Below the pieces are notes generated by a model. That model made no database searches and was not told the DNA's origin. It saw only the letters and a list, made by a program, of their open reading frames with translations. Position numbers and translations under genes: made by a program. This document shows positions 11,079 through 21,300 of a DNA stretch of 57,085 nt, piece after piece. Each line of letters opens with the position of its first letter. Positions within the stretch are counted from its first letter, which is position 1. Source of the DNA: Herbiconiux sp. (lineage in GTDB: Bacteria; Actinomycetota; Actinomycetes; Actinomycetales; Microbacteriaceae); the NCBI RefSeq assembly GCF_023264855.1, contig NZ_JAHFUW010000025.1, positions 1 through 57,085 on the forward strand, read 5' to 3'.

Positions 11079-12205
11079 GCGCGCCAACGCCGCCGCGAGC
11101 GAGCATCCCGCGATCCGGAGCCCGGCAGTTCGCCGTCTCCGTCGTGCGCCAGCCCTACATCTGGGCCGTCGTCGCCCTGCTGCTGCTGATCGTGATCAAC
11201 CTGATCAAGGATCCGGGCTACCTCGGCATCTCGGTGAACGCCACCACCGGCAACCTCTCGGGCAACGTCATCGACATCCTCCGGGCCAGTGCGCCCATCA
11301 TGATGATCGCCATCGGCATGACCCTGGTGATCGCCACCCGCGGCATCGACCTCTCGGTCGGCTCGGTGATGGCGGTCTCGGGCGCCGTCTCGATGGAGTT
11401 CATGAACAGCTCCGGAGACGGCAGCGTCGGCGGCGCCATCCTCGCCGCGGCCTTCGCCATCGGCATCAGCGCCGTGCTCGGCGCGGTCAACGGCGTGCTG
11501 GTGTCGATCGTGGGTCTGCAGCCCTTCATCACCACGCTGATCACGATGCTCGCCGGCCGTGGACTCGCGAAGGTGATCACCTCCGGCCAGAACACCTCGG
11601 CCAGCAACGAGCCGTTCCGGTGGATCGCGAACGGCACCGTCTTCGGCTTCCCGGTGGTGTTCGTCATCGGCGCCGTGATCGTAGCCATCGTCGCCGTGCT
11701 CATCCGCCGCACCGCCCTGGGCCTCATGATCGAGTCGATCGGCATCAACCCCAAGGCCGCGCGGATGGCGGGCATCCGGCCCATCGGCATCCTGATCTCG
11801 GTCTACATCGTCAGCGGCATCCTGGCCGGTATCGCCGGCATCTTCTCGACCGCCAGTGTGATGACGGTCGAGGTGGCCAAGACCGGCCTCTCGGCCGAGA
11901 TGGACGCCATCCTCGCCGTGGTCATCGGCGGTACCTCGCTGGCCGGCGGCAAGTTCTCGTTGACCGGGAGCGTGATCGGCGCGCTGCTGATCGCCACCCT
12001 CGACAAGACCATCGTGTTCCTCGCCATCCCCTCCTCGGCCACGCCCGCGTTCAAGGCGCTCGTGATCGTGGTGATCTGCCTGCTGCAGTCGCGCCGGGTC
12101 AGAGCGCTGTTCAACCAGCGCCGAGCGCCCCGCACACCGTCGGCCCCCACTGCTCCGGCGCCCACCGCGCCGCGCACGACCCGAAAGGAGACGGTGTCGG
12201 CATGA
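11075..12205 (+). CDS. Sugar ABC transporter permease, YtfT-like
   Basis: A 376-residue inner-membrane permease of the branched-chain/ribose transporter fold with about eight to ten hydrophobic helices. Family signatures include MMIAIGMTLVIATRGIDLSVGSVMA near residue 70, the FITTLITMLAGRGLA segment, and the C-terminal VIGGTSLAGGKFSLTGSVIGALLIATLDKT. The tail is Pro/Ala/Thr-rich and probably cytoplasmic. It overlaps both neighbours by ATGA junctions (11075-11078 and 12202-12205), so the three membrane genes form one translationally coupled unit. Assignment to the YtfT position rests on gene order and the YtfQ-like receptor. Confidence 0.92.
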   Translation: MSAPTPPRASIPRSGARQFAVSVVRQPYIWAVVALLLLIVINLIKDPGYLGISVNATTGNLSGNVIDILRASAPIMMIAIGMTLVIATRGIDLSVGSVMAVSGAVSMEFMNSSGDGSVGGAILAAAFAIGISAVLGAVNGVLVSIVGLQPFITTLITMLAGRGLAKVITSGQNTSASNEPFRWIANGTVFGFPVVFVIGAVIVAIVAVLIRRTALGLMIESIGINPKAARMAGIRPIGILISVYIVSGILAGIAGIFSTASVMTVEVAKTGLSAEMDAILAVVIGGTSLAGGKFSLTGSVIGALLIATLDKTIVFLAIPSSATPAFKALVIVVICLLQSRRVRALFNQRRAPRTPSAPTAPAPTAPRTTRKETVSA

Positions 12206-13254
12206 GCACCCTCATCGAACGGCCGCTCTCCGGCCCCTCGGGTTCGCCGGCTCCGGCCCGCCCGACCCCGCTCTCGCGCCTGAAGCCCAAGCTCGAGACG
12301 CTGCCCACGCTCGCCGCGGTCGTGATCTTCATCGGCATGATCGTCTACGGCGAGATCGCGTATGGCCGGATCGTGCAGTTCAGCACCGTCTCGAACCTGC
12401 TGATCAACAACTCGTACCTGATCATCCTGGCCGTGGGCCTGACCTTCGTCATCCTCACCGGCGGAGTGGATCTCTCGGTCGGCGCGGTGATCGCGATCAG
12501 CAGCCTGGTGGGCGTGATGCTGGCCAACCAGGGCTGGAACCCGATCGCCGTCGTCGTGCTGATGATCCTGATCGGCTCGGCCTTCGGACTCGCCTCGGGC
12601 ATCCTGATCCAGTTCTTCAACGTGCAGCCGTTCATCGCCACCCTGGCGATGATGTTCCTGGCCCGGGGGCTCGCCGCGATGCTGAGCACCACGCCGGAAC
12701 GCCTCGCCGACGACTCGCCCATCCGCAGCCTGTCGACCGAGTGGAAGGTCATCGACGGGCCGAAGATTAACGACCTCGTGATCACTCCCACCGTGCTGAT
12801 CGCCGCCGTCGTGGTGATCGTGGCCTTCGTGGTGCTGCACCGCACGCGCCTCGGCCGCACCGTCTACGCGATCGGCGGATCCGAGCAGTCGGCGCTGCTG
12901 ATGGGGCTGCCCGTGGTGCGCACCAAGCTGCTCATCTACGTCATCAGCGGCACGCTCGCGGGCCTCGCCGCGGTGGTGTACACCTCCAAGCTCGGCATCG
13001 CGCAGAACATCACCGGCGTCGGCTGGGAACTGGATGCCATCGCCGCGGTGATCATCGGCGGAACCCTGCTCACCGGCGGTGCGGGCTTCGTGCTCGGCTC
13101 GGTGGTGGGGGCCCTGGTGCTCGGCCTGATGAACGTGTTGATCACCCGCGACGGCAGCATCCCGCCCGAGGCCACGACCATCATCACCGGCGGCATCCTG
13201 CTCGTGTTCGTGCTGCTGCAGCGGCTCGTGGTGTCGCGCAAACGCAAGACCTAG
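12202..13254 (+). CDS. Sugar ABC transporter permease, YjfF-like
   Basis: A 350-residue permease homologous to the preceding one. It has a short Ser/Pro-rich cytoplasmic N-terminus and the same helix pattern: ILAVGLTFVILTGGVDLSVGAVIA near residue 80, FIATLAMMFLARGLAAML, and a C-terminal VIIGGTLLTGGAGFVLGSVVGALVLG. I chose the ATG at 12202, which overlaps the previous stop; the frame runs open upstream only as a shadow. Two different permeases plus one double-NBD ATPase is the YtfQRT-YjfF arrangement. Importer genes end here, 102 bp before the first GH43 gene. Confidence 0.92.
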   Translation: MSTLIERPLSGPSGSPAPARPTPLSRLKPKLETLPTLAAVVIFIGMIVYGEIAYGRIVQFSTVSNLLINNSYLIILAVGLTFVILTGGVDLSVGAVIAISSLVGVMLANQGWNPIAVVVLMILIGSAFGLASGILIQFFNVQPFIATLAMMFLARGLAAMLSTTPERLADDSPIRSLSTEWKVIDGPKINDLVITPTVLIAAVVVIVAFVVLHRTRLGRTVYAIGGSEQSALLMGLPVVRTKLLIYVISGTLAGLAAVVYTSKLGIAQNITGVGWELDAIAAVIIGGTLLTGGAGFVLGSVVGALVLGLMNVLITRDGSIPPEATTIITGGILLVFVLLQRLVVSRKRKT

Positions 13255-13356
13255 ACCGCCTTCCGGGCCCTTCGGGGCACCTTCTCCCAGCACAGCTCTG
13301 CCCTCGTGCAGCTCCGCCCCCGTTCGACGATGAAGCCGATTCAGGAGACATTCCGC
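13255..13356 (+). other. Short gap between importer and first GH43 gene
   Basis: 102 bp with no obvious promoter hexamers and no U-tract terminator. It holds a GC-rich imperfect repeat (GGGCCC near 13266) and, at 13343-13348, the AGGAGA ribosome binding site of the next gene. Read-through from the importer operon is plausible. Confidence 0.4.
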
Positions 13357-16300
13357 ATGACACGTCCATCCTTCAAGGCGCTGGTCGCCGCCACCGCCGT
13401 GGCGCTCACCGTGCCGTTGCTGAGCGCGACCCCCGCGTTCGCCGAACCCGCCGACCACCTCGTGGCGCACTACGCCCTCGACGAGACGACGGGGAGCACG
13501 GCCGTCGACAGCTCCGGCAAGGGCCACGACGCCCAGATCGCCGGCGCACCTGTTCTGGGCGGTGATGCCGGGCTGACGCTGGACGGTGTGGACGATCACG
13601 TCGCGCTGCCGAACGACATCCTCGCCGGCCTGGACTCGATCACCGTGAGCACCGAGGTGCTGGTGCGCGGCGAGCAGGGCACGCCGTACTTCGTGTTCGG
13701 TCTCGGCAACCCGGCCACGAGCAGCTCGGGTACCGGCTACCTCTTCGCCACCGGCAACACCTACCGGGCCGGCATCACCACCGGGAACTGGAGCGGCGAG
13801 CAGGTCGTCGGCTCCGATGCGAACCTGGCCCGGGACACCTGGAAGACGCTCACCTACACGCTCGACGACGCGAGCGACACCGCGCGCCTCTACCTCGACG
13901 GCGCCGAAGTGGCCGTGAAGACCGGCGTCACCGTGAAGCCCGGCGAGCTCGGCGGCGGAACCACCACCGCCAACTACATCGGCCGCTCGAACTACGCCTC
14001 CGACCGGTACCTCGCCGGCAGCGTGCGCGACTTCCGCCTCTACGACACGGCGCTGAGCGCCACCGAGGTGGCCGCCCTGCAGCCGAGCGACGAGGTACGC
14101 CTCGCCCGCGACGCCGAGCAGCTCACGCTCGGCGACCTCTCGGCCGTGCAGAGCGACCTGGTGCTGCCCGGCACCGGCCTGAACGGCTCGACGGTGACCT
14201 GGAGCTCGGATGCTCCGGGCACCATCTCGACGACCGGTGCGGTCACGCGCCCCGAGGCCGGCCAGAGCGACGCCACGGTGACGCTCACCGCGACCCTCGC
14301 GCGCGGCACGGGCAGCACCACGAAGGACTTCACGGCCACCGTGCTCGCCCTGCCCGACGATCAGTCCGAGGTCGACTCCGCGGCCACCGCCCTGGTGATC
14401 AACACCCTCGACGACGTGCGCGGCAACCTGACGCTGCCCGCCGCACCGGAGGGCATCTCGCTGGAGTGGACCTCCTCGGATCCGTCGATCGTGTCGGTCA
14501 CCGGCGAGGTGACCCGCCCCGAGGCCGACACCGCGGTGACCCTGACCGCCCAGCTCGGCAAGGGCTCGGCCACCGCCACCCGCACCTTCACGGCCCAGGT
14601 CAAGAAGGCCGCCGACCTCGCCGCGTACGAGGGCTACGCCTTCGCCTACTTCACCGGCAACTCCCTCGCCGGCGAGAACATCTACTTCGCCGCGAGCGAG
14701 GGCAACAACGCCCTCGACTGGAAGGAGCTGAACGGCGGCCGGCCGGCGCTGAGCTCGACCGAGGGCACGAAGGGTCTGCGCGATCCGTTCGTCATCCGCT
14801 CTCCCGAGGGCGATAAGTTCTACCTGATCGCCACCGACCTCTCGATCGGCAGCGGCACCTCGTGGGGCGACTCGGTGCGCACCGGCAGCAAGTACATCGA
14901 GGTCTGGGAGTCCAGCGACCTGAAGAACTGGTCGGCGCAGCGTCACGTCAAGGTGGCCCCCGACAACGCGGGCATGACCTGGGCGCCCGAGGCCTACTAC
15001 GACGACACCATCGGCTCCTACGTGGTGTTCTGGGCCTCGGCGCTCTACGGCGACGACGACCCGGGCCACACCGGTGCCACCTACCACCGCATGATGTACG
15101 CCACCACGCGCGACTTCGTCACCTTCAGCACGCCCGAGGTGTGGCAGGACCAGGGGGTGTCGCGGATCGACTCCACCGTCATCGAGGAGAGCGACGTCTA
15201 CTACCGCTTCACGAAGGACGAGGGCGCCGGCGGCACCGGATGCAGCGACATCATCCAGGAGTCCTCCACCGACCTGCGCGCGACGCTCGACTCGTGGACG
15301 GTGATGGACAGCTGCATCGGCCGTGACGCCGGCACGAGCGCCGTGGAAGGCCCCACCGCCTTCAAGGCGAACCCCGGCGACGTGAACGGCGACAAGTTCT
15401 ACCTCTTCGTCGACGAGTACGGCGGACGCGGGTACATCCCGCTCGCCACCGACGACATCGCCCACCCCGACTGGAAGGTCGCTGCGGACTACGACCTGCC
15501 CGCCAGCCCCCGCCACGGCACCGTGATCCCGGTCACGGCCGACGAGCTCGCCGCGCTCAGCGTCGACGAGCCGGTCGTGCCCCCGGCACCCGCCAATGAA
15601 GACGGCGAGATCGTGCGTTACGACTTCTCCGACGGCTCCGGATCGGTGCTGCACGACGTCTCCGGCAACGGCCAGGACGGCAGCATCCAGGGCGGCGCCA
15701 CGTTCGCCGACGGCGCTCTGCTGCTGGACGGCGGCGACGACTACGTCGACCTGCCCGACAACCTGCTGGCCGGTGTCGTCGACACCACGGTCGAGGCGGA
15801 TGTCTGGATCAACTCCGGGCAGGCCACTCCGTACTTCATCTACGGACTGGGCAACACCGTCTCGGGTGCCGGCAACGGCTACCTCTTCTCCACGGGCAAC
15901 GGTTACCGCACCAGCCTCGCCACCGGCAACTGGACGACGGAGCAGACGGTCGCGCAGGGCGGCGACCTGCCCCGAGGCCGATGGGCCCACCTCACCTACG
16001 TGCTGAAGGACACCACCGCCACGATCTACCTTGACGGCATCGCGGTGGCCTCCGGCACGGTCACCACCGATCCCGGCGACATCGGCCAGGGAGTGACGAC
16101 GGCCAACCACCTGGGCAAGTCGAACTACGACGGCGACCGCCTGCTGAACGGCCGGCTCCGCGGGTTCGCGATCTACAACCGCGCGCTCTCCGACGCCGAG
16201 GTGCTCGCCGCCTCGGGCAATACCTCGGCCCTGGCCGGCGTGACACTCGCAGAAGACGTGCTGAAGACTGCACCGATCGTCGACTCGGCCGCCCATACCG

Positions 16301-18303
16301 TCGTGTTCCCGGTGAAGCCGGGCACCGACCGGAGCGCGCTCACGCCGCAGTTCGCGACCGCGGCCGGTGTGCAGGCGAGCCCCGCATCCGGAACGACCGC
16401 CGACCTGCGCGAACCGGTGACGGTCACGCTCACCTCGGCCGGCGCGGACCCCGTCACCTGGACGCTGAGCGCCATCGAGATGGGCAGCCCGAGCATCCCG
16501 GGGCTCTACGCCGACCCGAACATCGTGGCCTTCGGCGACACGTACTACATCTATGCGACCACCGACGGCTTCCCCGGCTGGGGCGGCAAGGAGTTCTTCG
16601 TCTGGTCGTCGAAGGATCTTGTGGACTGGACGCGATCCGAGACGCCGATCCTCACGCTCGACGGTGCCGACGGGAACGTGCCGTGGGCGACCGGCAACGC
16701 CTGGGCGCCGACGATCGCCGAGAAGGACGGGAAGTACTACTTCTACTTCAGTGGGCACAACGCCGAGCTGGACCGCAAGACGATCGGCGTCGCCGTGGCC
16801 GACAGCCCGACCGGGCCGTTCGTGGCCCAGCCCGAAGCGATGATCCTGAACGACGAGGCCGTGACCTCGGGCCAGGCGATCGACCCGGCGGCGTTCACCG
16901 ATCCGGAGACCGGGAAGCACTACCTGTTCTGGGGCAACGGATCGCCGGTGTACGCCGAGCTCTCGGACGACATGCTCTCGATCAAGGCCGAGACGCTGAA
17001 GCCGATCTCCGGACTGACCGACTTCCGGGAGGGCACGTTCCTCAACTACCGTGACGGCCTGTACCACCTCACCTACTCGATCGACGACACGGGTTCGGCG
17101 AACTACAAGGTGGGCTATGCCACGGCGACCAGTGTCGACGGGCCGTGGACGTACCGCGGAGTCCTGCTGCAGAAAGACACCACCAAGGGCATCCTCGCCA
17201 CCGGGCACAACTCGGTGCTGAACGTGCCGGGAACGGATGACTGGTACATCGCGTACCACCGCTTCGCGATCCCGGGCGGCGATGGTCAGCACCGCGAGAC
17301 CACGATCGACGAGCTCACCTTCGACCCGGCCACCGGTCTCATGCAGACCGTGACGCCGACGCTGGAGAGCGTGGCGCCGCAGACCATCGTGACGGCTCCG
17401 GTCGAGCCCGAGGTGGGGCGCATCGGGGGCGCGGATCGGTTCGAGGTGTCGGCGAACACGTCGAAGGCCGGCTGGCCGGATGGTTCGTCCACGGTGTATG
17501 TGGCGTCGGGCGAGGTGTTCCCGGATGCCCTGTCCGCCGCATCGGCGGCCACGGTCGCGGGTGCGCCGATCCTGCTGGCTCGGTCGGGCGCGGTGCCCGC
17601 CGCGGTGAAGGCCGAAATTCAGCGACTCGGCGCAACGGACATCGTGATCGTGGGTGGGCCGAACACCATCGGTGCGGGTGTCGAGGCGGAGCTCGCGAAG
17701 CTCGGTGCCGTGACCCGCATCGGGGGAGCGGATCGGTTCGAGGCGTCGCGGAACATCGCGGAGCACGCCTTCCCGGATGGTGCGGAGGTGGCGGTTCTGG
17801 CCACGGGCCTGACCTTCCCGGATGCGCTCTCCGCAGGTGCTGCCGTGGCCGGTCGCGGCCCGGTGATCCTGGTGAACGGCGGGGCTGCGGGTCTGGATGC
17901 GGCGACGAAGGCGCTGCTGACCGACCTCGGGGTCGATGAGATCGCGGTCGCCGGTGGCACCAACTCGGTTTCCACGGGCATCCAGTCGGATGCGGCGAAG
18001 ATCGCCGACACCGTGCGCCTCGGTGGCGCGGACCGGTTCGAGGCGTCGCGCACGATCACCGCGCACTTCGTCACCTCGGCGAAGAACGTGCTGCTGGCGA
18101 CGGGTTCGAACTTCCCGGATGCTCTCTCGGGTTCGGCGTTCGGCCCCCGTACGGGTGCCCCGCTGTTCACGGTTCAGGGTTCCTGCATCCCGGCGGAGAC
18201 GCTGGCGCAGATCACGGCTCTGGGTGCCGAGCAGATCACTCTCCTGGGCGGCCCGAACACGCTGAGCCCCGCGGTCGAGCAGCTCCAGCCCTGCGCCGGC
18301 TGA
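13357..18303 (+). CDS. Giant secreted double-GH43 protein with LamG domains and CWB2 tail
   Basis: A 1648-residue exported enzyme. Order: signal peptide (1-28); LamG/concanavalin-like domain (30-230); two Ig-like domains (about 250-425); first GH43-type propeller (435-735) with expected catalytic residues D476 (RDPFVI), D605 (RIDSTVI) and E664 (VEGPTAF); second LamG (about 750-960); another Ig-like stretch; second GH43 propeller (1045-1345) with D1053 (YADPN), D1176 and E1225 (REGTF); three CWB2 repeats (1355-1648). The ATG at 13357 is chosen for its AGGAGA site eight bases upstream and the signal peptide. The two propellers differ in sequence, so one chain may remove two linkages, probably alpha-L-arabinofuranosyl or related furanosyl units. 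The CWB2 tail should tether it to the wall. Confidence 0.88.
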   Translation: MTRPSFKALVAATAVALTVPLLSATPAFAEPADHLVAHYALDETTGSTAVDSSGKGHDAQIAGAPVLGGDAGLTLDGVDDHVALPNDILAGLDSITVSTEVLVRGEQGTPYFVFGLGNPATSSSGTGYLFATGNTYRAGITTGNWSGEQVVGSDANLARDTWKTLTYTLDDASDTARLYLDGAEVAVKTGVTVKPGELGGGTTTANYIGRSNYASDRYLAGSVRDFRLYDTALSATEVAALQPSDEVRLARDAEQLTLGDLSAVQSDLVLPGTGLNGSTVTWSSDAPGTISTTGAVTRPEAGQSDATVTLTATLARGTGSTTKDFTATVLALPDDQSEVDSAATALVINTLDDVRGNLTLPAAPEGISLEWTSSDPSIVSVTGEVTRPEADTAVTLTAQLGKGSATATRTFTAQVKKAADLAAYEGYAFAYFTGNSLAGENIYFAASEGNNALDWKELNGGRPALSSTEGTKGLRDPFVIRSPEGDKFYLIATDLSIGSGTSWGDSVRTGSKYIEVWESSDLKNWSAQRHVKVAPDNAGMTWAPEAYYDDTIGSYVVFWASALYGDDDPGHTGATYHRMMYATTRDFVTFSTPEVWQDQGVSRIDSTVIEESDVYYRFTKDEGAGGTGCSDIIQESSTDLRATLDSWTVMDSCIGRDAGTSAVEGPTAFKANPGDVNGDKFYLFVDEYGGRGYIPLATDDIAHPDWKVAADYDLPASPRHGTVIPVTADELAALSVDEPVVPPAPANEDGEIVRYDFSDGSGSVLHDVSGNGQDGSIQGGATFADGALLLDGGDDYVDLPDNLLAGVVDTTVEADVWINSGQATPYFIYGLGNTVSGAGNGYLFSTGNGYRTSLATGNWTTEQTVAQGGDLPRGRWAHLTYVLKDTTATIYLDGIAVASGTVTTDPGDIGQGVTTANHLGKSNYDGDRLLNGRLRGFAIYNRALSDAEVLAASGNTSALAGVTLAEDVLKTAPIVDSAAHTVVFPVKPGTDRSALTPQFATAAGVQASPASGTTADLREPVTVTLTSAGADPVTWTLSAIEMGSPSIPGLYADPNIVAFGDTYYIYATTDGFPGWGGKEFFVWSSKDLVDWTRSETPILTLDGADGNVPWATGNAWAPTIAEKDGKYYFYFSGHNAELDRKTIGVAVADSPTGPFVAQPEAMILNDEAVTSGQAIDPAAFTDPETGKHYLFWGNGSPVYAELSDDMLSIKAETLKPISGLTDFREGTFLNYRDGLYHLTYSIDDTGSANYKVGYATATSVDGPWTYRGVLLQKDTTKGILATGHNSVLNVPGTDDWYIAYHRFAIPGGDGQHRETTIDELTFDPATGLMQTVTPTLESVAPQTIVTAPVEPEVGRIGGADRFEVSANTSKAGWPDGSSTVYVASGEVFPDALSAASAATVAGAPILLARSGAVPAAVKAEIQRLGATDIVIVGGPNTIGAGVEAELAKLGAVTRIGGADRFEASRNIAEHAFPDGAEVAVLATGLTFPDALSAGAAVAGRGPVILVNGGAAGLDAATKALLTDLGVDEIAVAGGTNSVSTGIQSDAAKIADTVRLGGADRFEASRTITAHFVTSAKNVLLATGSNFPDALSGSAFGPRTGAPLFTVQGSCIPAETLAQITALGAEQITLLGGPNTLSPAVEQLQPCAG
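17419..18303 (+). repeat. CWB2 cassette, copy 1 of 4
   Basis: 885 bp encoding three cell-wall-binding repeat 2 units, each with a [IL]GGADRFE-type opening, and the C-terminal Cys-Ala-Gly. Copies 2-4 are at 20717-21604, 24095-24979 and 28239-29123. They are nearly identical at DNA level over long stretches, far more alike than the catalytic parts of the same genes. Confidence 0.9.
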
Positions 18304-18343
18304 GCCGTACCATCCTCCATCACTACGACGAAGTAGGAAACGA

Positions 18344-21300
18344 ATGAAGCGACTCCTCTCGACCCGCGGTGCGCTGGTCGCCTCCGCCCTGGCCGTGCTC
18401 CTCGCCACCTCCGCGGCCGTGCCCGCCGGCGCCGCCACGGCGGGCACGGCCGGCACGGTTGCGGTGGCCGACGGATCGGCCGACCTGGCCGCGCTCGTCA
18501 TCCCCTCCGCCGACGACGTGCGCGGAAACATCCATCTCCCCGAGGCCGGCAGTGTGAGCGGCAGCCCCATCACCTGGAGCTCCTCGAACGAGGCGGTCGT
18601 CTCCGACACGGTCGCCGAGACCGCCGAGGGCAGCATCGCCCCCGGCGCGGTCACCCGGGGGAGTGCGGACGTCTCCGTGCAGCTGACGGCGACCGTGGAG
18701 GGGCAGTCGAAGACCTTCGAGCTGCACGTGCGGGCCGCGGCCCCGGCCGTCGACCCCGCCGGCTACCTCTTCAGCTACTTCGCCGGTGAGTCCACCGACG
18801 CGGGCGAAGAGATCTACTTCGGCACCAGCGAGGGCGACAGCCCCCTCGAGTGGGACGAGCTCAACGGCGGCCAGCCGGTGCTGAACTCGGAGTTCGGTGA
18901 GAAGGGTCTGCGCGACCCGATGATCATCCGGTCGCCCGAGGGCGACCGGTTCTACATCGTGGCCACCGACCTCAAGATCTACCCGAACGGCGACTTCGGC
19001 CGCGCCCAGCGCACCGGCAGCGCCTACCTCGAGATCTGGGAGTCGACCGACCTCGTCACCTGGTCCGACCAGCGGCACGTCAAGGTGTCGGATGAGGCCA
19101 CGGTGGGCAACACCTGGGCCCCCGAGGCCTTCTACGACGAGACCATCGGCGAGTACGTCGTGTACTGGGCATCCAACCTCTACGACGCCTCCACCCCGGT
19201 GTCGGCGCGCGACAACTTCGCCACCTACAACCGCATGATGTACTCCACCACGCGGGACTTCGTGACCTTCTCGAAACCGCAGATCTGGAGCGACTCGAAG
19301 CGCGGCAACGGCCTCGGACTGATCGACTCCACCGTCATCCAGGACGGCGACACGTACTACCGCTTCACCAAAGACGAGGGCACGATGAACGTGCTGCTGC
19401 AGAAGTCCGACTCGCTCCGCGCCACCAGCGGCGACCCGATGGTGGTGACCGACGACCCGAACGCCTGGTCGCTCGTCACCCGCGAGATCGGCCGCAACCA
19501 GAGCTACTCGGCCATCGACGGCTCGACCCGCACCTACACCGGCGGCGAAGGCCCCACGGTGTTCAAGGACGTGCGCGACGACGGCACCTGGTGGCTGTTC
19601 ATCGACCAGCCCGGATACCACGGCGGAGTCGGCTACGTCGCGTTCCGCTCCACCGACAAGGGGCTCACCTGGGAGGCCCAGGACTCCTCGGGCCTGCCCG
19701 GAGTTCCGCGCCACGGAACGGTGCTGCCCATCTCAGCCGAGGAACAGGCACGCCTGCGCACCGCCTACAACACCATCGAGAGCGTGCAGTCCACCACCTT
19801 CGCGATAGAGGCCGTTCAGCGGAACGCGCCCGACCTGCCGCGGTCGGTGCAGGCCACCTACACCTCGGGCGCCGTCGGCTCCGCGCCCATCACCTGGGAC
19901 GCGATCGACCCGGCGTCGTATGAACGACCCGGCACGTTCAGCGTCTCGGGACACGTCGACGGCTTCGCCACGGAGCTCACGGCCACGGTGACGGTCGTCG
20001 AGGCGCCCAGCCTGGAGAGCGGATTGGTGGCCCGGTACACGCTCGACGAATCCGACGGCACGGCCGTGACCGATTCCTCCGGCAACGGCCGCGACGCGGT
20101 CGTCGAGGGAACACCCCAGTGGCGCGGAGCCGAGGGCTTCGAGTTCACCGGCGGATCCGTGGCCACGGGCAACCGCATCAAGCTGCCGAACGACCTCGTG
20201 ACCGGACTCGACGACGTCTCGGTGAGCTACGACCTCTGGGTCGACCAGGGGCTGCCGCAGAACACGATGTCGTTCGTGGTGGGCAACCCGTCCACCGCGA
20301 ACAGCGGCTACCTGTTCGTCACCGCCCGCGACTACAACAACGTGTTCCGTGGGGCGATCACCCGCACGAGCGGCTCGTCGGAGCAGAGCTCGGCCGGTTC
20401 CGCCCTCCTGCCCCAGGGCGAATGGGTGCGGGTCACCTACACCGTGGCCGGCGGCGACAGCACGAACCCCGGTGTGGCGAAGCTCTATCAGAACGACGCC
20501 CTCGTGGCGACGAACACCGGCATCACCACCACGCCGGGCGCCCTCGGCGACGGCTCGACGACCTTCAACTACCTGGGCCGCTCGTCGTGGGCGGCCGATC
20601 CGCTCTTCGACGGCCGGATGCGCGACTTCCGCGTCTACGACCGGGCGCTGGATGCCGCGTCGGTCGCCATTCTCGCGGGCGACGGCGTCGAGCCGCAGCC
20701 CGAGCCCGAGGTGTCGCGGATCGCGGGTGCGGACCGGTTCGAGGTGTCGGTGAACACCTCGAAGGCCGGCTGGTCCGACGGGTCCGACACCGTGTACGTG
20801 GCGTCGGGCGAGGTGTTCCCGGATGCCCTGTCGGCTGCTTCCGCGGCCACGGTCGCGGGTGCTCCGATCCTCCTGACGACGTCGGGGTCGCTCCCGGCCT
20901 CGGTGCGTGAGGAGATCGTGCGACTGGGTGCGACGGACATCGTGATCGTGGGTGGCTCGAACACCATCGGCGCTGCGGTCGAGACCGAGCTGAAGACGCT
21001 CGGTACCGTCACGCGGATCGGTGGCGCCGACCGGTTCGAGGCGTCGCGGAACATCGCGGAGCACGCCTTCCCCGACGGCGCCGAGGTCGCAGTTCTGGCC
21101 ACGGGCTTGAACTTCCCCGACGCCCTCTCGGCCGGTGCCGCGGTCGCAGGTCGTGGCCCGGTCGTGCTGGTGAACGGCGGCGCCACGGGTCTGGACGCGG
21201 CGACGAAGTCGCTGCTGACCGACCTCGGCGTGCACGAGATCGCGGTGGCCGGCGGCACCGCATCCGTCTCGGCGGGCATCCAGACGGATGCGGCGAAGAT

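Noticed and set aside
11803-18654. A 2283-residue open frame on the minus strand opposite the permeases and the first GH43 gene
   Set aside because: It is an antisense shadow of high-GC coding sequence. It has low-complexity Arg/Gly/Val composition, no domains and no start context, while the plus-strand genes show clear domains and overlaps.
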